Notes under the pieces: model-generated | What the model was told of the DNA's origin: nothing | Databases searched by the model: none | Seen by the model: only the letters and a program-made list of their open reading frames with translations | Shown: positions 1-8,047 of the stretch, piece by piece | Layout: each line of letters starts with the position of its first letter | Position numbering within the stretch: position 1 is the first letter of the stretch | Translations under genes and position numbers: made by a program | Source: Planococcus sp. ISL-109 | GTDB lineage: Bacteria; Bacillota; Bacilli; Bacillales_A; Planococcaceae | NCBI RefSeq assembly: GCF_018613655.1 | Contig: NZ_JAGGPW010000012.1 | Coordinates: forward strand, 1-63,321 | Reading direction: 5' to 3' | DNA length: 63,321 bases

Positions 1-29
1 TATAATGAGTTTGCGGAATATTCCGCAAA
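1..29 (+). promoter_or_regulatory. IS21 promoter -10 and 20-bp palindrome
   Basis: TATAAT occupies 1-6, and a perfect 20-base palindrome (TTTGCGGAAT and its complement) covers 10-29, just before the AGGAGG ribosome site at 40-45. The same sequence recurs at 63148-63176, where a TTGAGA about 19 bases upstream could be a -35. A palindrome between promoter and ribosome site would suit a self-repression operator. That role is inferred. Confidence 0.55.
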
Positions 30-51
30 TAAATTGCATAGGAGGTTTTTT

Positions 52-1599
52 ATGGTCAAATATCGGGAGATTCTCAGATTGGATTCTCAAGATGTGACGA
101 AACGGGGAATCGCATCCAGCTGTAGGTGCTCGAGGAATACGATTACCGAGGTGCTGGAGAAGGCAAAAGAGAAAGGGATTTCTTGGCCTTTGCCGGAAGA
201 GATTGGAGATAGAGAGCTGCAAAAACTCCTCTTTCCGGAGAAGCATGCCACTGATGAACGGTATCTACCGGATATGGACTACGTCCATAGAGAAATGGCG
301 AAGAATGGAGTCACTTTGTCCCTACTTTGGCATGAATATGTGCTCGTAAGCCGGAACGGAAATACGATCCCCTACAGCTATCGCCAGTTTTGTAGGGCGT
401 ACAATCAGTTTGCCGTTTCGACCAAGGCGACCATGCGAATCAAAAGAAAACCGGCTGAATCCCTTGAAGTCGACTGGGCTGGATCCTCCATGGAAGTTAA
501 GGATCAGGAGACGGGTGAAATTCATCAGGTTTATCTCTTTGCGGCAACACTGCCATGCAGTTCCTACTCGTATGTAGAAGGTTTCTATTCGATGGATTCG
601 CTGAGTTGGATCACGGGACATATTCATGCCTTTGAATTCATCGGGGGTGTCACGCGGACCCTGGTGCCCGATAATCTGAAGACAGGAGTTGAAAAGCCCT
701 CTCCTACCGAACCAATCATCAATCGCACCTATCAGGAGTTGGCCGAACATTACCAGACGGTCATCCTGCCGGCGCGGGTTCGGAAGCCGAAGGATAAGCC
801 AAGTGTAGAAGGCACCGTCGGCATCATCACAACCTGGATTATCGCGTCATTGAGGAATCAGGTTTTCTTTTCGCTCCATGAATTGAATGAAGCCGTCCGG
901 CTTAAGTTGGAAGAATTTAATCAGAAAGAATTTCAAAAGAAAAAAGGAAGCCGGCTTACAGCCTTTTTGGAAGAAGAGAAGTTCGCGCTTCTCCCCCTTC
1001 CGGCTTCCCAATACGAGATGGCTCACTGGAAAAAAGCCATTGTACAGTTAGATTATCATATTTCGGAAGACAAGATGTATTATTCCGTACCTTACGAATA
1101 CATCAAGCATGTGGTGGAAATCCGCGTCACACGAACGATGGTGGAGGTGTTCTTTAAGCATTTCCGAATCGCCTCCCATAAACGACTTTTCGGAAAAGAG
1201 GGGCAAACTGAAACCACTTTCGATCACTTGCCTCCCAAACATCAGCAGTTTGTGACGTTTACGCCTGCACATTTCATCGAGTGGGGAGCGTCCATCGGAC
1301 CCTCTACGGAAAAAGCTATCAGAACGATCTTACAAAATGGGACAAATGAAAAACAGGCGTTAAAGCTGTGTCTGGCGATTTCCAAACTTGGAACGCAATA
1401 CAGTGAGCAAGAACTGGAAGTCGCTTGTGAAAAATCATTGTCCTTCTCACCGAGGATGAGCCTGAATACGATTAAGACGATTCTAAAGACTGAGCGTGAC
1501 GTCATCACTGCCAGTCCATCCAGAAATAAAAACATCAGCCTTTCAAAAGAGCACGGGTTTGTCAGAGGGGCCGATTATTATGGGAGGGAAAATAAATGA
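52..1599 (+). CDS. istA: IS21 transposase IstA
   Basis: This 515-residue protein is the DDE transposase of an IS21-family element. The start at 52 (MVKYREIL) has AGGAGG six bases upstream; the TTG 18 bases earlier has none. An N-terminal helix-turn-helix (KRGIASSCRCSRNTITEVL) is followed by the integrase core with the LEVDWAG motif around residue 146 and conserved VPDNLKTGV and KDKPSVEG stretches, in which the later catalytic acidic residues lie. Length is normal and the frame is intact. It overlaps istB by four bases (ATGA), so the two are translationally coupled. The element looks active. Confidence 0.93.
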   Translation: MVKYREILRLDSQDVTKRGIASSCRCSRNTITEVLEKAKEKGISWPLPEEIGDRELQKLLFPEKHATDERYLPDMDYVHREMAKNGVTLSLLWHEYVLVSRNGNTIPYSYRQFCRAYNQFAVSTKATMRIKRKPAESLEVDWAGSSMEVKDQETGEIHQVYLFAATLPCSSYSYVEGFYSMDSLSWITGHIHAFEFIGGVTRTLVPDNLKTGVEKPSPTEPIINRTYQELAEHYQTVILPARVRKPKDKPSVEGTVGIITTWIIASLRNQVFFSLHELNEAVRLKLEEFNQKEFQKKKGSRLTAFLEEEKFALLPLPASQYEMAHWKKAIVQLDYHISEDKMYYSVPYEYIKHVVEIRVTRTMVEVFFKHFRIASHKRLFGKEGQTETTFDHLPPKHQQFVTFTPAHFIEWGASIGPSTEKAIRTILQNGTNEKQALKLCLAISKLGTQYSEQELEVACEKSLSFSPRMSLNTIKTILKTERDVITASPSRNKNISLSKEHGFVRGADYYGRENK

Positions 1600-2339
1600 C
1601 CATTGAATCCACCATTACCAAACTGAATGAAATGCGCTTGAGTGCCATCGCGGACACGTATTACAGCCAGATGAACGACCCCCAATACAAAGAATTGTCC
1701 TTTGAGGATCGTTTCAATTTATTGATCGACAGTGAATACATCCGCAGAAAGAACACCAAACTGGAACGGCTGATCCGGCAGGCGAATTTGCGCATGCCAG
1801 ACGCTTGCATCGAAGACCTCCAGTATCACGAAGACCGAAAGCTGGATCGAACCACCATCCTGCGCTTGGCCAGTTGCAATTATATCGGGGACAAGCAGAA
1901 CGTCATTATTAAGGGTGCTTCTGGGAACGGAAAATCCTATCTGGCCTGTGCATTGGGTGTCAGTGCCTGCCGTACGGGTTATAGCGCCAAGTATATCCGG
2001 CTGCCGGATCTGTTGGATGAGCTTGCCCTTGCGCGATTGAATGGAACTTACCAAAAAACCATGAAAGCTTACCGGAAGGTAAACTTATTGATCTTAGATG
2101 AGTGGATGCTTGTCTCTTTGACTGAAAATGAGGCAAGAGATGTCTTGGAAATCGTTGAAGCCAGGTATCAGAACGCATCCACCGTCTTCTGTTCTCAATT
2201 TGAACCAGGCGGTTGGTATGAACAAATTGGCGAAGCAACGTTGGCCGATGCCATCCTTGATCGGGTGATTCATAGTTCACATTCCATTTTCATTGACGGA
2301 AAGATTTCCATGCGTGAAAGACTCGGGATTCACTCATAA
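1596..2339 (+). CDS. istB: IS21 helper ATPase IstB
   Basis: IstB is the AAA+ ATPase that works with IstA in IS21 transposition. It has 247 residues with Walker A (GASGNGKS, residues 107-114) and Walker B (LLILDEW, about 164-170). The C-terminal SMRERLG ending is typical of the family. It starts inside the last codon of istA. A second, broken copy of an istB C-terminus from a different element lies at 4916-5134. This copy appears intact. Confidence 0.93.
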   Translation: MTIESTITKLNEMRLSAIADTYYSQMNDPQYKELSFEDRFNLLIDSEYIRRKNTKLERLIRQANLRMPDACIEDLQYHEDRKLDRTTILRLASCNYIGDKQNVIIKGASGNGKSYLACALGVSACRTGYSAKYIRLPDLLDELALARLNGTYQKTMKAYRKVNLLILDEWMLVSLTENEARDVLEIVEARYQNASTVFCSQFEPGGWYEQIGEATLADAILDRVIHSSHSIFIDGKISMRERLGIHS

Positions 2340-2344
2340 GAATA

Positions 2345-2377
2345 AGAAGGCCGCCCGAGGGCGGTTTTTTATTCTTA
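2345..2377 (+). terminator. Terminator after istB
   Basis: A short GC stem (CCGCC, GAG loop, GGCGG) is followed by six T residues, directly after the istB stop. It probably ends the istAB transcript. Confidence 0.75.
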
Positions 2378-2556
2378 TGAGTGGTTCTCTGATGTCCGAA
2401 GTGGTTCTCAAACGTGTCCGCCTTGGTTCTATTTCATGGCACGACTGGTTCTCGAGCTTGTCCTTCTTCAGGCAATTCAGAAGGACACTTTAGAGACTCG
2501 GAAACGTTACCACAATAGAAAAATTCATATTGAAAAAAGGTGGAGGAAATTCCAGA

Positions 2557-2652
2557 ATGAGTATTGCAGATAGAATGAGTAAGTTGTGCGGAGTTTTAGT
2601 CCAATGTTTGTGGACAATAGAGCCAGTGACTGTGAGTGAGGCGCTTGTTTAG
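2557..2652 (+). CDS. Possible 31-aa peptide
   Basis: An ATG preceded by GGAGG at nine bases opens a 31-codon frame (MSIADRMSKLCGVLV...) in the stretch between the IS21 right end and the next gene. I recognise no family. It may be the start of a gene cut off by past insertions. Apart from this the 2480-2900 stretch shows nothing I can name. Confidence 0.25.
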   Translation: MSIADRMSKLCGVLVQCLWTIEPVTVSEALV

Positions 2653-2903
2653 CTTATAAACAAGGTTGCTCATAAGCGTCTTCCAAAATCACATGGTATA
2701 AAAAGTAATAAGAACCCAATTTGTCAAAAGATTGATCAAAAATGGGTTCATATCGAGTAGATATAAAATTATTTTTCCAAAAAGATATATCGTTTCGGAA
2801 GGTAGTTAAACTATAGTGCTCAATATAGTAAGCAAAGAAATAATAAAAAATCTTAACCAACTATATTAAGGTCGGTCTACTCTTAATGCTTTTATTACTT
2901 TAG

Positions 2904-3092
2904 TTAACGTCCATTTTTGTCCCAGTCTTCATACGTTTCAAAATTATGATCAGGATCTACATAGTCTCTTCCACTTTCCATTAAGCTGCTAGCACAACCT
3001 TTGCAGAAAGTCTCACCCTCTGCTAATAATTCTAAATCGAGTTGATTTTTGGAGAATTCTCCTCCACACTCGTTACAAATATACTTTTTCAT
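2904..3092 (-). CDS. Small zinc-ribbon-like protein
   Basis: The start at 3092 (MKKYICNECGGEF) has AGGAG eight bases upstream; the longer frame to 3125 has no ribosome site. The 62-residue product contains two CxxC pairs (CNEC and CKGC) about 30 residues apart, which should bind one zinc ion. The C-terminus is acidic (DYVDPDHNFETYEDWDKNGR). Such stand-alone treble-cleft or ribbon proteins are common on Bacillales plasmids, and the function is unknown. It reads the same way as the upstream resolvase, with about 67 bases between. Confidence 0.6.
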   Translation of the reverse strand: MKKYICNECGGEFSKNQLDLELLAEGETFCKGCASSLMESGRDYVDPDHNFETYEDWDKNGR

Positions 3093-3158
3093 ATGTTTTC
3101 TCCTTTTCCAAAAGTGAAACTTCAAATTGAAGTCTCACTTTTTTTAGTTTCTTCTATA

Positions 3159-3773
3159 TCATAATGTAACAGATTCTGCTTCTAATTCTCTCACTAATTT
3201 ATAGAAGCTCGTCTTTTTCACTCCAGCTTCCTGCATAGCTCTCACAGCAGTTATTTCCCCAGTTTTCCATTTTCTATAAACCTCTCTAAATTCCTCTGAA
3301 GCAAAAACGGTTGGTCTGCCAAAATGGATGCCATTCTGTAACGCCAGGTCGATTCCTTCACGCTGCCGTTTCCGGATACGTTCGCGTTCTTCTTCTGCCA
3401 TCCACGAAAGAATCTGCAAAACCAAATCGGCAATAAAAGTCCCCATACTATCTTTGTATTGTGTCGTATCTAACAACGGCATATCCAGGACCACAATATC
3501 AGCTTCAATGTTTTTCGTGAGGTCATTCCATTCCTGGAGAATTTCTTCCTTGTTCCGGCCGAACCGATCCAGGGAGTGTATATACAAAATGTCGCCCTTC
3601 CGAATGACTCGTTTTAATAATTGATAGTTGGCTCGTTCGAAGTTCTTTCCACTTTGTTTGTCTAAATAGATATCTCGTCCATTAATACCCATTTTTTTCA
3701 TGGCTTCCAATTGACGTCCTTCATTTTGATCTTTGCTGCTAACACGTATGTAACCAAATTTGCGATGTTCCAT
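3159..3773 (-). CDS. Serine resolvase/invertase
   Basis: A 204-residue small serine recombinase. The N-terminal catalytic domain has the YIRVSSKDQ motif with the nucleophile serine at residue 12, then DRFGRN and EERERIRKRQREGI, the latter leading into the E helix. The C-terminus is a short helix-turn-helix (ITAVRAMQEAGVKKTSFYKLVREL). A repeat-rich region of about 130 bp directly upstream (3811-3942) looks like its own res site. It should resolve plasmid multimers or cointegrates. Half-copies of the same res arm occur at 17467 and 24469, so it may act, or may have acted, at distant points of this plasmid. Confidence 0.9.
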   Translation of the reverse strand: MEHRKFGYIRVSSKDQNEGRQLEAMKKMGINGRDIYLDKQSGKNFERANYQLLKRVIRKGDILYIHSLDRFGRNKEEILQEWNDLTKNIEADIVVLDMPLLDTTQYKDSMGTFIADLVLQILSWMAEEERERIRKRQREGIDLALQNGIHFGRPTVFASEEFREVYRKWKTGEITAVRAMQEAGVKKTSFYKLVRELEAESVTL

Positions 3774-3810
3774 AATTCACCTCTATAAACGATTCTTTCT
3801 CTCAGTATAC

Positions 3811-3942
3811 CTGAAAACCGTTCGTAAAAGTGTGTGTGAATTCGCGAACGTTCGTAAAGTGTTTTGATACGTTTACGAACGTCTTTTCAGGTCATTTTAA
3901 GCCGTTTTCAAAGCGTTCGTAAAAGTGTACTTTTACGAACGC
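3811..3942. promoter_or_regulatory. res site with three dyads for the resolvase
   Basis: Three inverted-repeat subsites are built from the arm CGTTCGTAAA(A). The cleanest is 3913-3942: two 14-base arms (GCGTTCGTAAAAGT and its complement) around a central GT. The other two lie at about 3819-3850 and 3848-3881 and are less symmetrical. Three spaced dyads upstream of the resolvase start match the Tn3-type res layout, so the area probably also holds the gene's self-regulated promoter. Confidence 0.75.
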
Positions 3943-4274
3943 TTTTTTGAACAGAGAAATTTCTATAAATGAAAAAAGGATTATTTTGTAACTAAATTAT
4001 GCAAAGAGTGAACTGCACTGAAATTGTAAGACATCAAACTAACAGTGAAAGGAAACGTCTTTTACGTTCTATATTCAATTTTGAGTAGGATTTAATATAG
4101 AGCTTCAATGTCAATAAAATAATGCCACTTTTCTTTATATTGCGATCCAGAGACAGGAAACAAGATTTTAGCCCGTGGAAACTTGACTGCGGTTCTAAAT
4201 TGGAAAAACAGTTGTCTTCTCTTAATTATCGAAATATTCATAATTTTTTATGATACACTAATGATAAAGAAAAC

Positions 4275-4322
4275 AGCTGCAATTGGAACGGCGAAAGAAG
4301 TTAGGATGTTCCAATTGCAGCT
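4275..4322. repeat. 15-bp perfect inverted repeat
   Basis: AGCTGCAATTGGAAC at 4275-4289 is repeated inverted at 4308-4322 with an 18-base loop. There is no T-run, so it is not an obvious terminator. It lies about 80 bases before the SHOCT gene and could be a regulatory stem or an old element end. The rest of 3943-4400 shows no gene. Confidence 0.5.
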
Positions 4323-4400
4323 ACCTCAAATCATCTAAGCCAAAGGTTTTAGAAAACGGGAGAGTACCGGGTAGTACATCATGAAAGGAGCAAAACAGCA

Positions 4401-4655
4401 ATGTGGAATTACGGAATGCATAATGGGAATTGGGGTACTATGTTCTTTTTGGCGCTTTTTCTGCTATTGTTTGTCGTCCTAGCCGTGGTGCTGATAGTCT
4501 ATTTCATGCGAAAACCCCCAAATGCAGAAGGTGGTAGCCGTTCTTCTTCCAGTGCAACGGACTTGCTGAAAGAGCGCTATGCACGGGGGGAAATCAGCAC
4601 CGAAGAATACCGGGAACGTTTGCATGAACTAGAGGGATACGACACTAAAAAATAG
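4401..4655 (+). CDS. SHOCT-domain membrane protein
   Basis: An 84-residue protein with one transmembrane helix (about residues 13-35, FFLALFLLLFVVLAVVLIVYF). A polar linker leads to a C-terminal SHOCT motif (LLKERYARGEISTEEYRERL). SHOCT modules are short C-terminal oligomerisation segments found on many membrane and stress proteins. The start has AAAGGAGC upstream. Similar proteins often travel with metal-handling genes, but no such gene is nearby here. Specific role unknown. Confidence 0.75.
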   Translation: MWNYGMHNGNWGTMFFLALFLLLFVVLAVVLIVYFMRKPPNAEGGSRSSSSATDLLKERYARGEISTEEYRERLHELEGYDTKK

Positions 4656-4689
4656 GTGGCGCATTAACGGCACTGAGTGGCGTTTTTGC

Positions 4690-4795
4690 GATAGTAAGAA
4701 AACACCTTTTGATAACGGTTAAGCAGCCAGTTGCCGGTATTTCACCGGCGGTTGGTTGTTTAGTTTTGTCTGGATTCGGAGATAGTTTTAATAAT
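4690..4795 (-). pseudogene. Remnant of IS3-family OrfB C-terminus and IS end
   Basis: On the minus strand a frame ending at 4719 reads RIQTKLNNQPPVKYRQLAA-stop, the usual tail of an IS3-family integrase (KLxxxxPVxYR). Just beyond the stop lies AGAAAACACCTTTT, close to AAAACACCTTTG in the left end of another IS3 remnant at about 14802. Only the tail of the gene is left. Confidence 0.55.
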
Positions 4796-4915
4796 CTAGG
4801 TCTTCTTCGACGATTCGAATGACATATGCATTGGTCGTGCTGTGTATTCCGTCGAGATACAGCGTTTCGATTCAGGAATTATAAGCAGGCGTGCCTTTGC
4901 GAGACATGTGAACTG

Positions 4916-5134
4916 AACCCCAAACATCATGTTTTAGAAATTATCGACGCAAGGCTCAAACGGACTTCTACCATCTTCTGTACGCAGTTCTCGCCCGAAG
5001 GGTGGCATTCCAAACTTGGACAAGCCCAGGTGGCTGATGCGATTCTTGACCGGATTGTCCATGACTCCTATAAAATACTGATCGATGGTGAGATATCAAT
5101 GCGTGAACGACATAGTCTAGTCGCTCCTCGTTGA
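4916..5134 (+). pseudogene. istB C-terminal remnant (older IS21 element)
   Basis: The frame VLEIIDARLKRTSTIFCTQF...DAILDRIVHDSY...SMRERHS aligns with the last 70 residues of the intact IstB at 1596-2339 but is clearly diverged. There is no ATPase domain left. Its cognate IS21-type right end reappears at 6600-6700, beyond a younger IS3 element, so the older IS21 was split by that insertion. Confidence 0.8.
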
Positions 5135-5213
5135 CCATATAATAGAAGAGAGCCACCGGGGTAGTGCACCCCAAAAGTTAGAGTTCAAATCTAACTTTTG
5201 GGGTGTTTTTTCT

Positions 5214-5777
5214 ATGGCAAAATATAGTGAGGATTTCAAACTGCAGTTGGTGAAAGAATACTTGGGAAATTCGGTGGGGTATAACCTGTTAGCCCAGAAA
5301 TACGGAATACCTAATTCTGCTCCGATTAAACGCTGGGTACAGGCTTATGAGGTTTTTGGGGAAAAGGGGTTGCGGAAGAAGCAGACGAATCAGGTGTATT
5401 CTGTTCAATTCAAGGTGGATGTATTACACTTTATGAAACAAACAGGTGCTTCTTACCAAGAGACGGCAATCAGATTTAAGTTGAAAAATCCACCACTGAT
5501 CGCGAATTGGAAGCGTAAATTTTTAGCCGAAGGGGTAGAAGGCTTGGAAAAACGTGCGAAAGGACGACCCTCTATGTCAAAAAAATCAAAACACAAACCG
5601 GTCAAGCTCGAAAAGCCGCTGTCCCGTGAAGAACAATTGGAACGGGAGAATGAGCTTCTTCGTCTGGAAGTGGCGTATTTAAAAAAGTTGGACGCTTTCC
5701 AGGAGAATCCGGATGCCTTCCTCGAAAAGCACAAGCAGCGCTGGCATTCGAACTCCAAGAAGAAGAGTTCCGATTAA
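5214..5777 (+). CDS. IS3-family OrfA
   Basis: The 187-residue DNA-binding subunit has two winged-helix/HTH repeats (FKLQLVKEYLGNSVGYNLLAQKYGI... and VQFKVDVLHFMKQTGASYQETAIRF...), then a leucine-rich coiled coil (EEQLERENELLRLEVAYLKKL). The A6G motif at 5681-5687 lies within that coiled coil. A -1 slip there would continue into the orfB frame, as in IS150. Confidence 0.85.
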   Translation: MAKYSEDFKLQLVKEYLGNSVGYNLLAQKYGIPNSAPIKRWVQAYEVFGEKGLRKKQTNQVYSVQFKVDVLHFMKQTGASYQETAIRFKLKNPPLIANWKRKFLAEGVEGLEKRAKGRPSMSKKSKHKPVKLEKPLSREEQLERENELLRLEVAYLKKLDAFQENPDAFLEKHKQRWHSNSKKKSSD

Positions 5778-6558
5778 CAGATGTGTTGAAGATCGTGGAT
5801 CTTCCAGAAGCGACCTACATTACCACCGGCAGCGGTTCAATTCGGAAGACCGCGACCGGGACTGGAAAACGGTCATCCGGGCCCTTTTCGACAAACACGA
5901 AGGTCGTTACGGGTACCGCCGGATCCACCTGGAGTTACAGGCACAGGGATACGACGTCAACCATAAGAAAGTGCAGCGCCTCATGGGCGAATTGGGCTTG
6001 AAATGCGTAAAGTTCATCCGGAAATCCCGCTATAGATCGTATCAGGGAAAAGTCGGAACCATCGCCAAAAACCGGTTGAACCGTAGGTTTTCCACACCAC
6101 ATGCCTTGCAAAAAATGACGACGGACGTCACCGAATTCAAATGTACAGGAGAAGAAAAGCTGTATTTAAGTCCGGTTATGGATCTGTATAACGGCGAAAT
6201 TATCGGGATGAGTATGTCAAAATGGCCAACCCTCGACTTCGTTCTGGAGTTGCTGTATCGAGTCTTGCCGGCCGTCGAGGAGCAAGCGGTCTACCGGACC
6301 ACCATCCATTCCGATCAGGGCTGGCATTACCAGCACCCTGCCTGGGTGAAAGCGTTGAAGAAACAACGCATCTTCCAAAGCATGTCCCGAAAAGGGACTT
6401 GTGCCGACAATGCGGCTATGGAAAATTTCTTCGGCCTCCTGCAGCAGGAGATGTATTACGGAGAAGCGTTGGTTTCGTACGAAGAATTAAAGCAGCGGAT
6501 TGAACGATATATCTATTACTACAACAACAAACGCATCAAACAAAAATTGGCTGCATAA
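5681..6558 (+). pseudogene. IS3-family OrfB integrase, disrupted
   Basis: After a -1 slip at A6G the frame reads ...EEEFRLTDVLKIVDLPEATY and then must shift again near 5816-5819 to continue as HYHRQRFNSEDRDRDW. A single lost base explains this. Downstream the rve core is intact: TTDVTEF, IHSDQGWHY, and ADNAAMENFFG with the catalytic glutamate. The end reads RIKQKLAA-stop, lacking the usual PVxYR tail that the relic at 4719 still has. The gene is probably dead twice over, by frameshift and tail deletion. Confidence 0.75.
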
Positions 6559-6599
6559 ATATAACTCTAACTTTTAGGGGTCACTACCCGGCGCAGTTT

Positions 6600-6700
6600 A
6601 ACCAGTGGCTCTCTTCTATGCATTTACTGGCCTCATTCTCCGCAATTAGTGGCTCAAAACTCCGCACAAGTGGCTTTTTCGTTCCGCAATACTCAACTTT
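6600..6700 (+). mobile_element. Right-end repeats of the older IS21 remnant
   Basis: AGTGGCTC-type repeats occur at about 6603, 6648 and 6670, spaced like the GTGGTTCT repeats at the intact IS21 right end. Together with the istB relic at 4916-5134 they are the two halves of one decayed IS21-family element. Confidence 0.6.
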
Positions 6701-6746
6701 CAAAATCAAAGAAGGAAACCAGTTACTCTAGGTTCATTCAAAAAAA

Positions 6747-6785
6747 CAAGCATGCGCCATCTTACTGGGCACACGCTTGTTTTTT
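6747..6785 (-). terminator. Terminator of the asp23 operon
   Basis: A stem (AAACAAGCATGCGCC with CACGCTTGTTT, some mismatches) just beyond the asp23 stop, with T-runs on the strand leaving either side. It probably ends the minus-strand asp23 transcript. Confidence 0.55.
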
Positions 6786-6802
6786 CTTACTGATTATAGG
6801 TG

Positions 6803-7249
6803 TTATTCGAGGGTTCTTGTCACTTCTCCGGCTTCAGGGGCATTTTTTTCTTCGAATTTACTTGTTTCTTCAAATTCGGCTCTTGTCATCACATCTTCTA
6901 CGTGCATATTTAATTCCACTACTTCAAGACCTGTCATGTTAAACATGGATTTTTTGACTTGGGCAATCGTTTCTTCGAAGATAGCCGGAATACTTTTTCC
7001 ATATTCCACAATGACTTTTAGGTCAAGTGCTACTTGCTTTTCGCCAACTTCGACGTCAATTCCCTTTGTGATATCCCCAGAAGCACGAAAGCGGTCCGCA
7101 ATGCCACTCATAAACCCACCACTCATTGACAAGATTCCGCTAATATCACTCGCAGAAATACCTGCAATTTTTTTAATAACCTGTTCTTCAAATGTTAATT
7201 TGTTTTTGTGGACGCTTACCTCGTTGTTTGTTGTTGAAGTTTCTTTCAT
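6803..7249 (-). CDS. Asp23/Gls24 family envelope stress protein
   Basis: A 148-residue Asp23-family protein. The core (FEEQVIKKIAGISASDISGILSMSG... to VKKSMFNMTGLEVVELNMHVEDV) matches the DUF322/Asp23 fold, with a charged C-terminal tail. In Staphylococcus Asp23 is tethered to the membrane by AmaP and affects cell-wall stress. Here asp23 is the last gene of an amaP - DUF2273 - asp23 set on one strand with gaps of 11 and 25 bases. The start has AGGAG upstream. Finding the set on a conjugative plasmid is notable. Confidence 0.92.
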   Translation of the reverse strand: MKETSTTNNEVSVHKNKLTFEEQVIKKIAGISASDISGILSMSGGFMSGIADRFRASGDITKGIDVEVGEKQVALDLKVIVEYGKSIPAIFEETIAQVKKSMFNMTGLEVVELNMHVEDVMTRAEFEETSKFEEKNAPEAGEVTRTLE

Positions 7250-7274
7250 TTTTATCTTCTCCTGTCGTGTTAGT

Positions 7275-7484
7275 TTATCGTTTGTTTTTCAAAAACTGAA
7301 ACCACGATGCTGTATCCAGTTTTCCATCTTTCCATTTTCCGATGATGTACCCGATAGCGGCACATGCCAAGATAAAAAGAGTTGGACCTACGTCAATTGT
7401 CAGAAATAAACTCGCAATAATAACCCCAATTAACAGTCCAGCCAAGCGACCATGATAGGGCATCAAATAATCAGATGTTTTCAT
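7275..7484 (-). CDS. DUF2273 small membrane protein
   Basis: A 69-residue protein with two hydrophobic helices (GLLIGVIIASLFLTI and PTLFILACAAIGYIIG) and a basic C-terminus. DUF2273 proteins sit between amaP and asp23 in many Firmicutes and probably belong to the same membrane complex. Confidence 0.85.
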   Translation of the reverse strand: MKTSDYLMPYHGRLAGLLIGVIIASLFLTIDVGPTLFILACAAIGYIIGKWKDGKLDTASWFQFLKNKR

Positions 7485-7495
7485 CAGCCTCCCCC

Positions 7496-8047
7496 TTACA
7501 CGACACGCTGCGTTTGTTTTTTATGGAGCTCTTTGGTTTCCCCAATTATAATTTCAACGTTTTCAACAGGGATCTCTAACAGACTTCCTACGGATTCTTT
7601 TACGCGTTCTTGCATTTGTTTGCCTAGAGATGGCAGTTTGGTTTGATCGAATACCTGACAACTCACTTTAATCGACACAGCGTTCTGTTTCCGATTAATG
7701 GTTGCTCGGACAAGAAGGTCTCGTACACCACTAAGTTCTTTAACTGAACGAAGCGCAACAGACTCTATTGCTTTTCTGGAAATTTCAATGTTGCCCTCAC
7801 CCGTTTGAATGATAATCTGCTTTTCTGGCGTAGGAGAAAAAAGGCCAGATAGAAGTAAAATTAGAAAGATGAAGCCAATAAATATACTCGCGGAAAGTAC
7901 CGTATAAAAGAACCATTCTGTGCCATCAAAAGACTGAACCCACGGTGAGATGTATGGGATCTCAAAAATGACCGATGCCAATACTAATATACTTAGTAAC
8001 CCAGTTACTCCGAAGACAATTAGTAAAAAGCGATTAAACGGGTTAAT
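7496..8047 (-). CDS. amaP: AmaP, Asp23 membrane anchor, probable ATT start
   Basis: AmaP anchors Asp23 at the membrane. The frame contains two transmembrane segments (RFLLIVFGVTGLLSILVLAS and FFYTVLSASIFIGFIFLILL) and a DUF322-like domain with ISRKAIESVALRSVKELSGV. Opening at the TTG at 7981 would delete most of the first helix and has no ribosome site. The frame runs up to a stop at 8063-8065 with no ATG, GTG or TTG. ATT at 8047, preceded by GAGAGGGGG at eight bases, begins xNPFNRFLL, which is where the family's initiator Met normally lies. That gives 183 residues, the usual size. Either an ATT start is used or the ATG has mutated. Confidence 0.75.
   Translation of the reverse strand: MNPFNRFLLIVFGVTGLLSILVLASVIFEIPYISPWVQSFDGTEWFFYTVLSASIFIGFIFLILLLSGLFSPTPEKQIIIQTGEGNIEISRKAIESVALRSVKELSGVRDLLVRATINRKQNAVSIKVSCQVFDQTKLPSLGKQMQERVKESVGSLLEIPVENVEIIIGETKELHKKQTQRVV

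Larger units (their letters stand above)
1..2480 (+). mobile_element. IS21-family element, body and right end
   Basis: The element carries istA and istB in the usual order with an ATGA overlap. Its right end holds four spaced copies of a GTGGTTCT-type repeat (about 2381, 2401, 2424, 2445). These match, inverted, the AGAACCAC repeats just before the window's other end (63070-63145). The reverse complement of the right end and the left end align well over roughly 65 bases, including shared GTGCCA and GACAC words, as expected for IS21 multi-copy terminal repeats. The outer boundary is approximate; I could not fix a target duplication. The left end lies at the far end of the window, so the element is whole only if the sequence is circular. 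Confidence 0.85.
5160..6588 (+). mobile_element. IS3-family element (IS150-like), frameshifted
   Basis: The ends form an imperfect inverted repeat: GGTAGTGCACCCCAAAAG at the left and the complement of GGTAGTGACCCCTAAAAG at the right. Each is flanked by CGG (5157-5159 and 6589-6591), a plausible 3-bp target duplication. Inside are orfA, an A6G slippery site at 5681-5687 and an orfB that needs a further frameshift to read through. The flanking halves of a 15-base inverted repeat (5142-5156 and 6605-6619) show it landed in the loop of a hairpin in the older IS21 remnant. Confidence 0.85.

Noticed and set aside
2654..2860. 68-codon minus-strand frame after the IS21 right end
   Set aside because: It opens at TTG without a ribosome site, is AT-rich and resembles nothing; treated as chance.
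5713..5790. Independent orfB start MPSSKSTSSAG
   Set aside because: This is the out-of-frame reading of the orfA end; the family sequence EFRLTDVLKIVDLPEATY lies in the -1 frame, so the gene is frameshifted rather than newly started.
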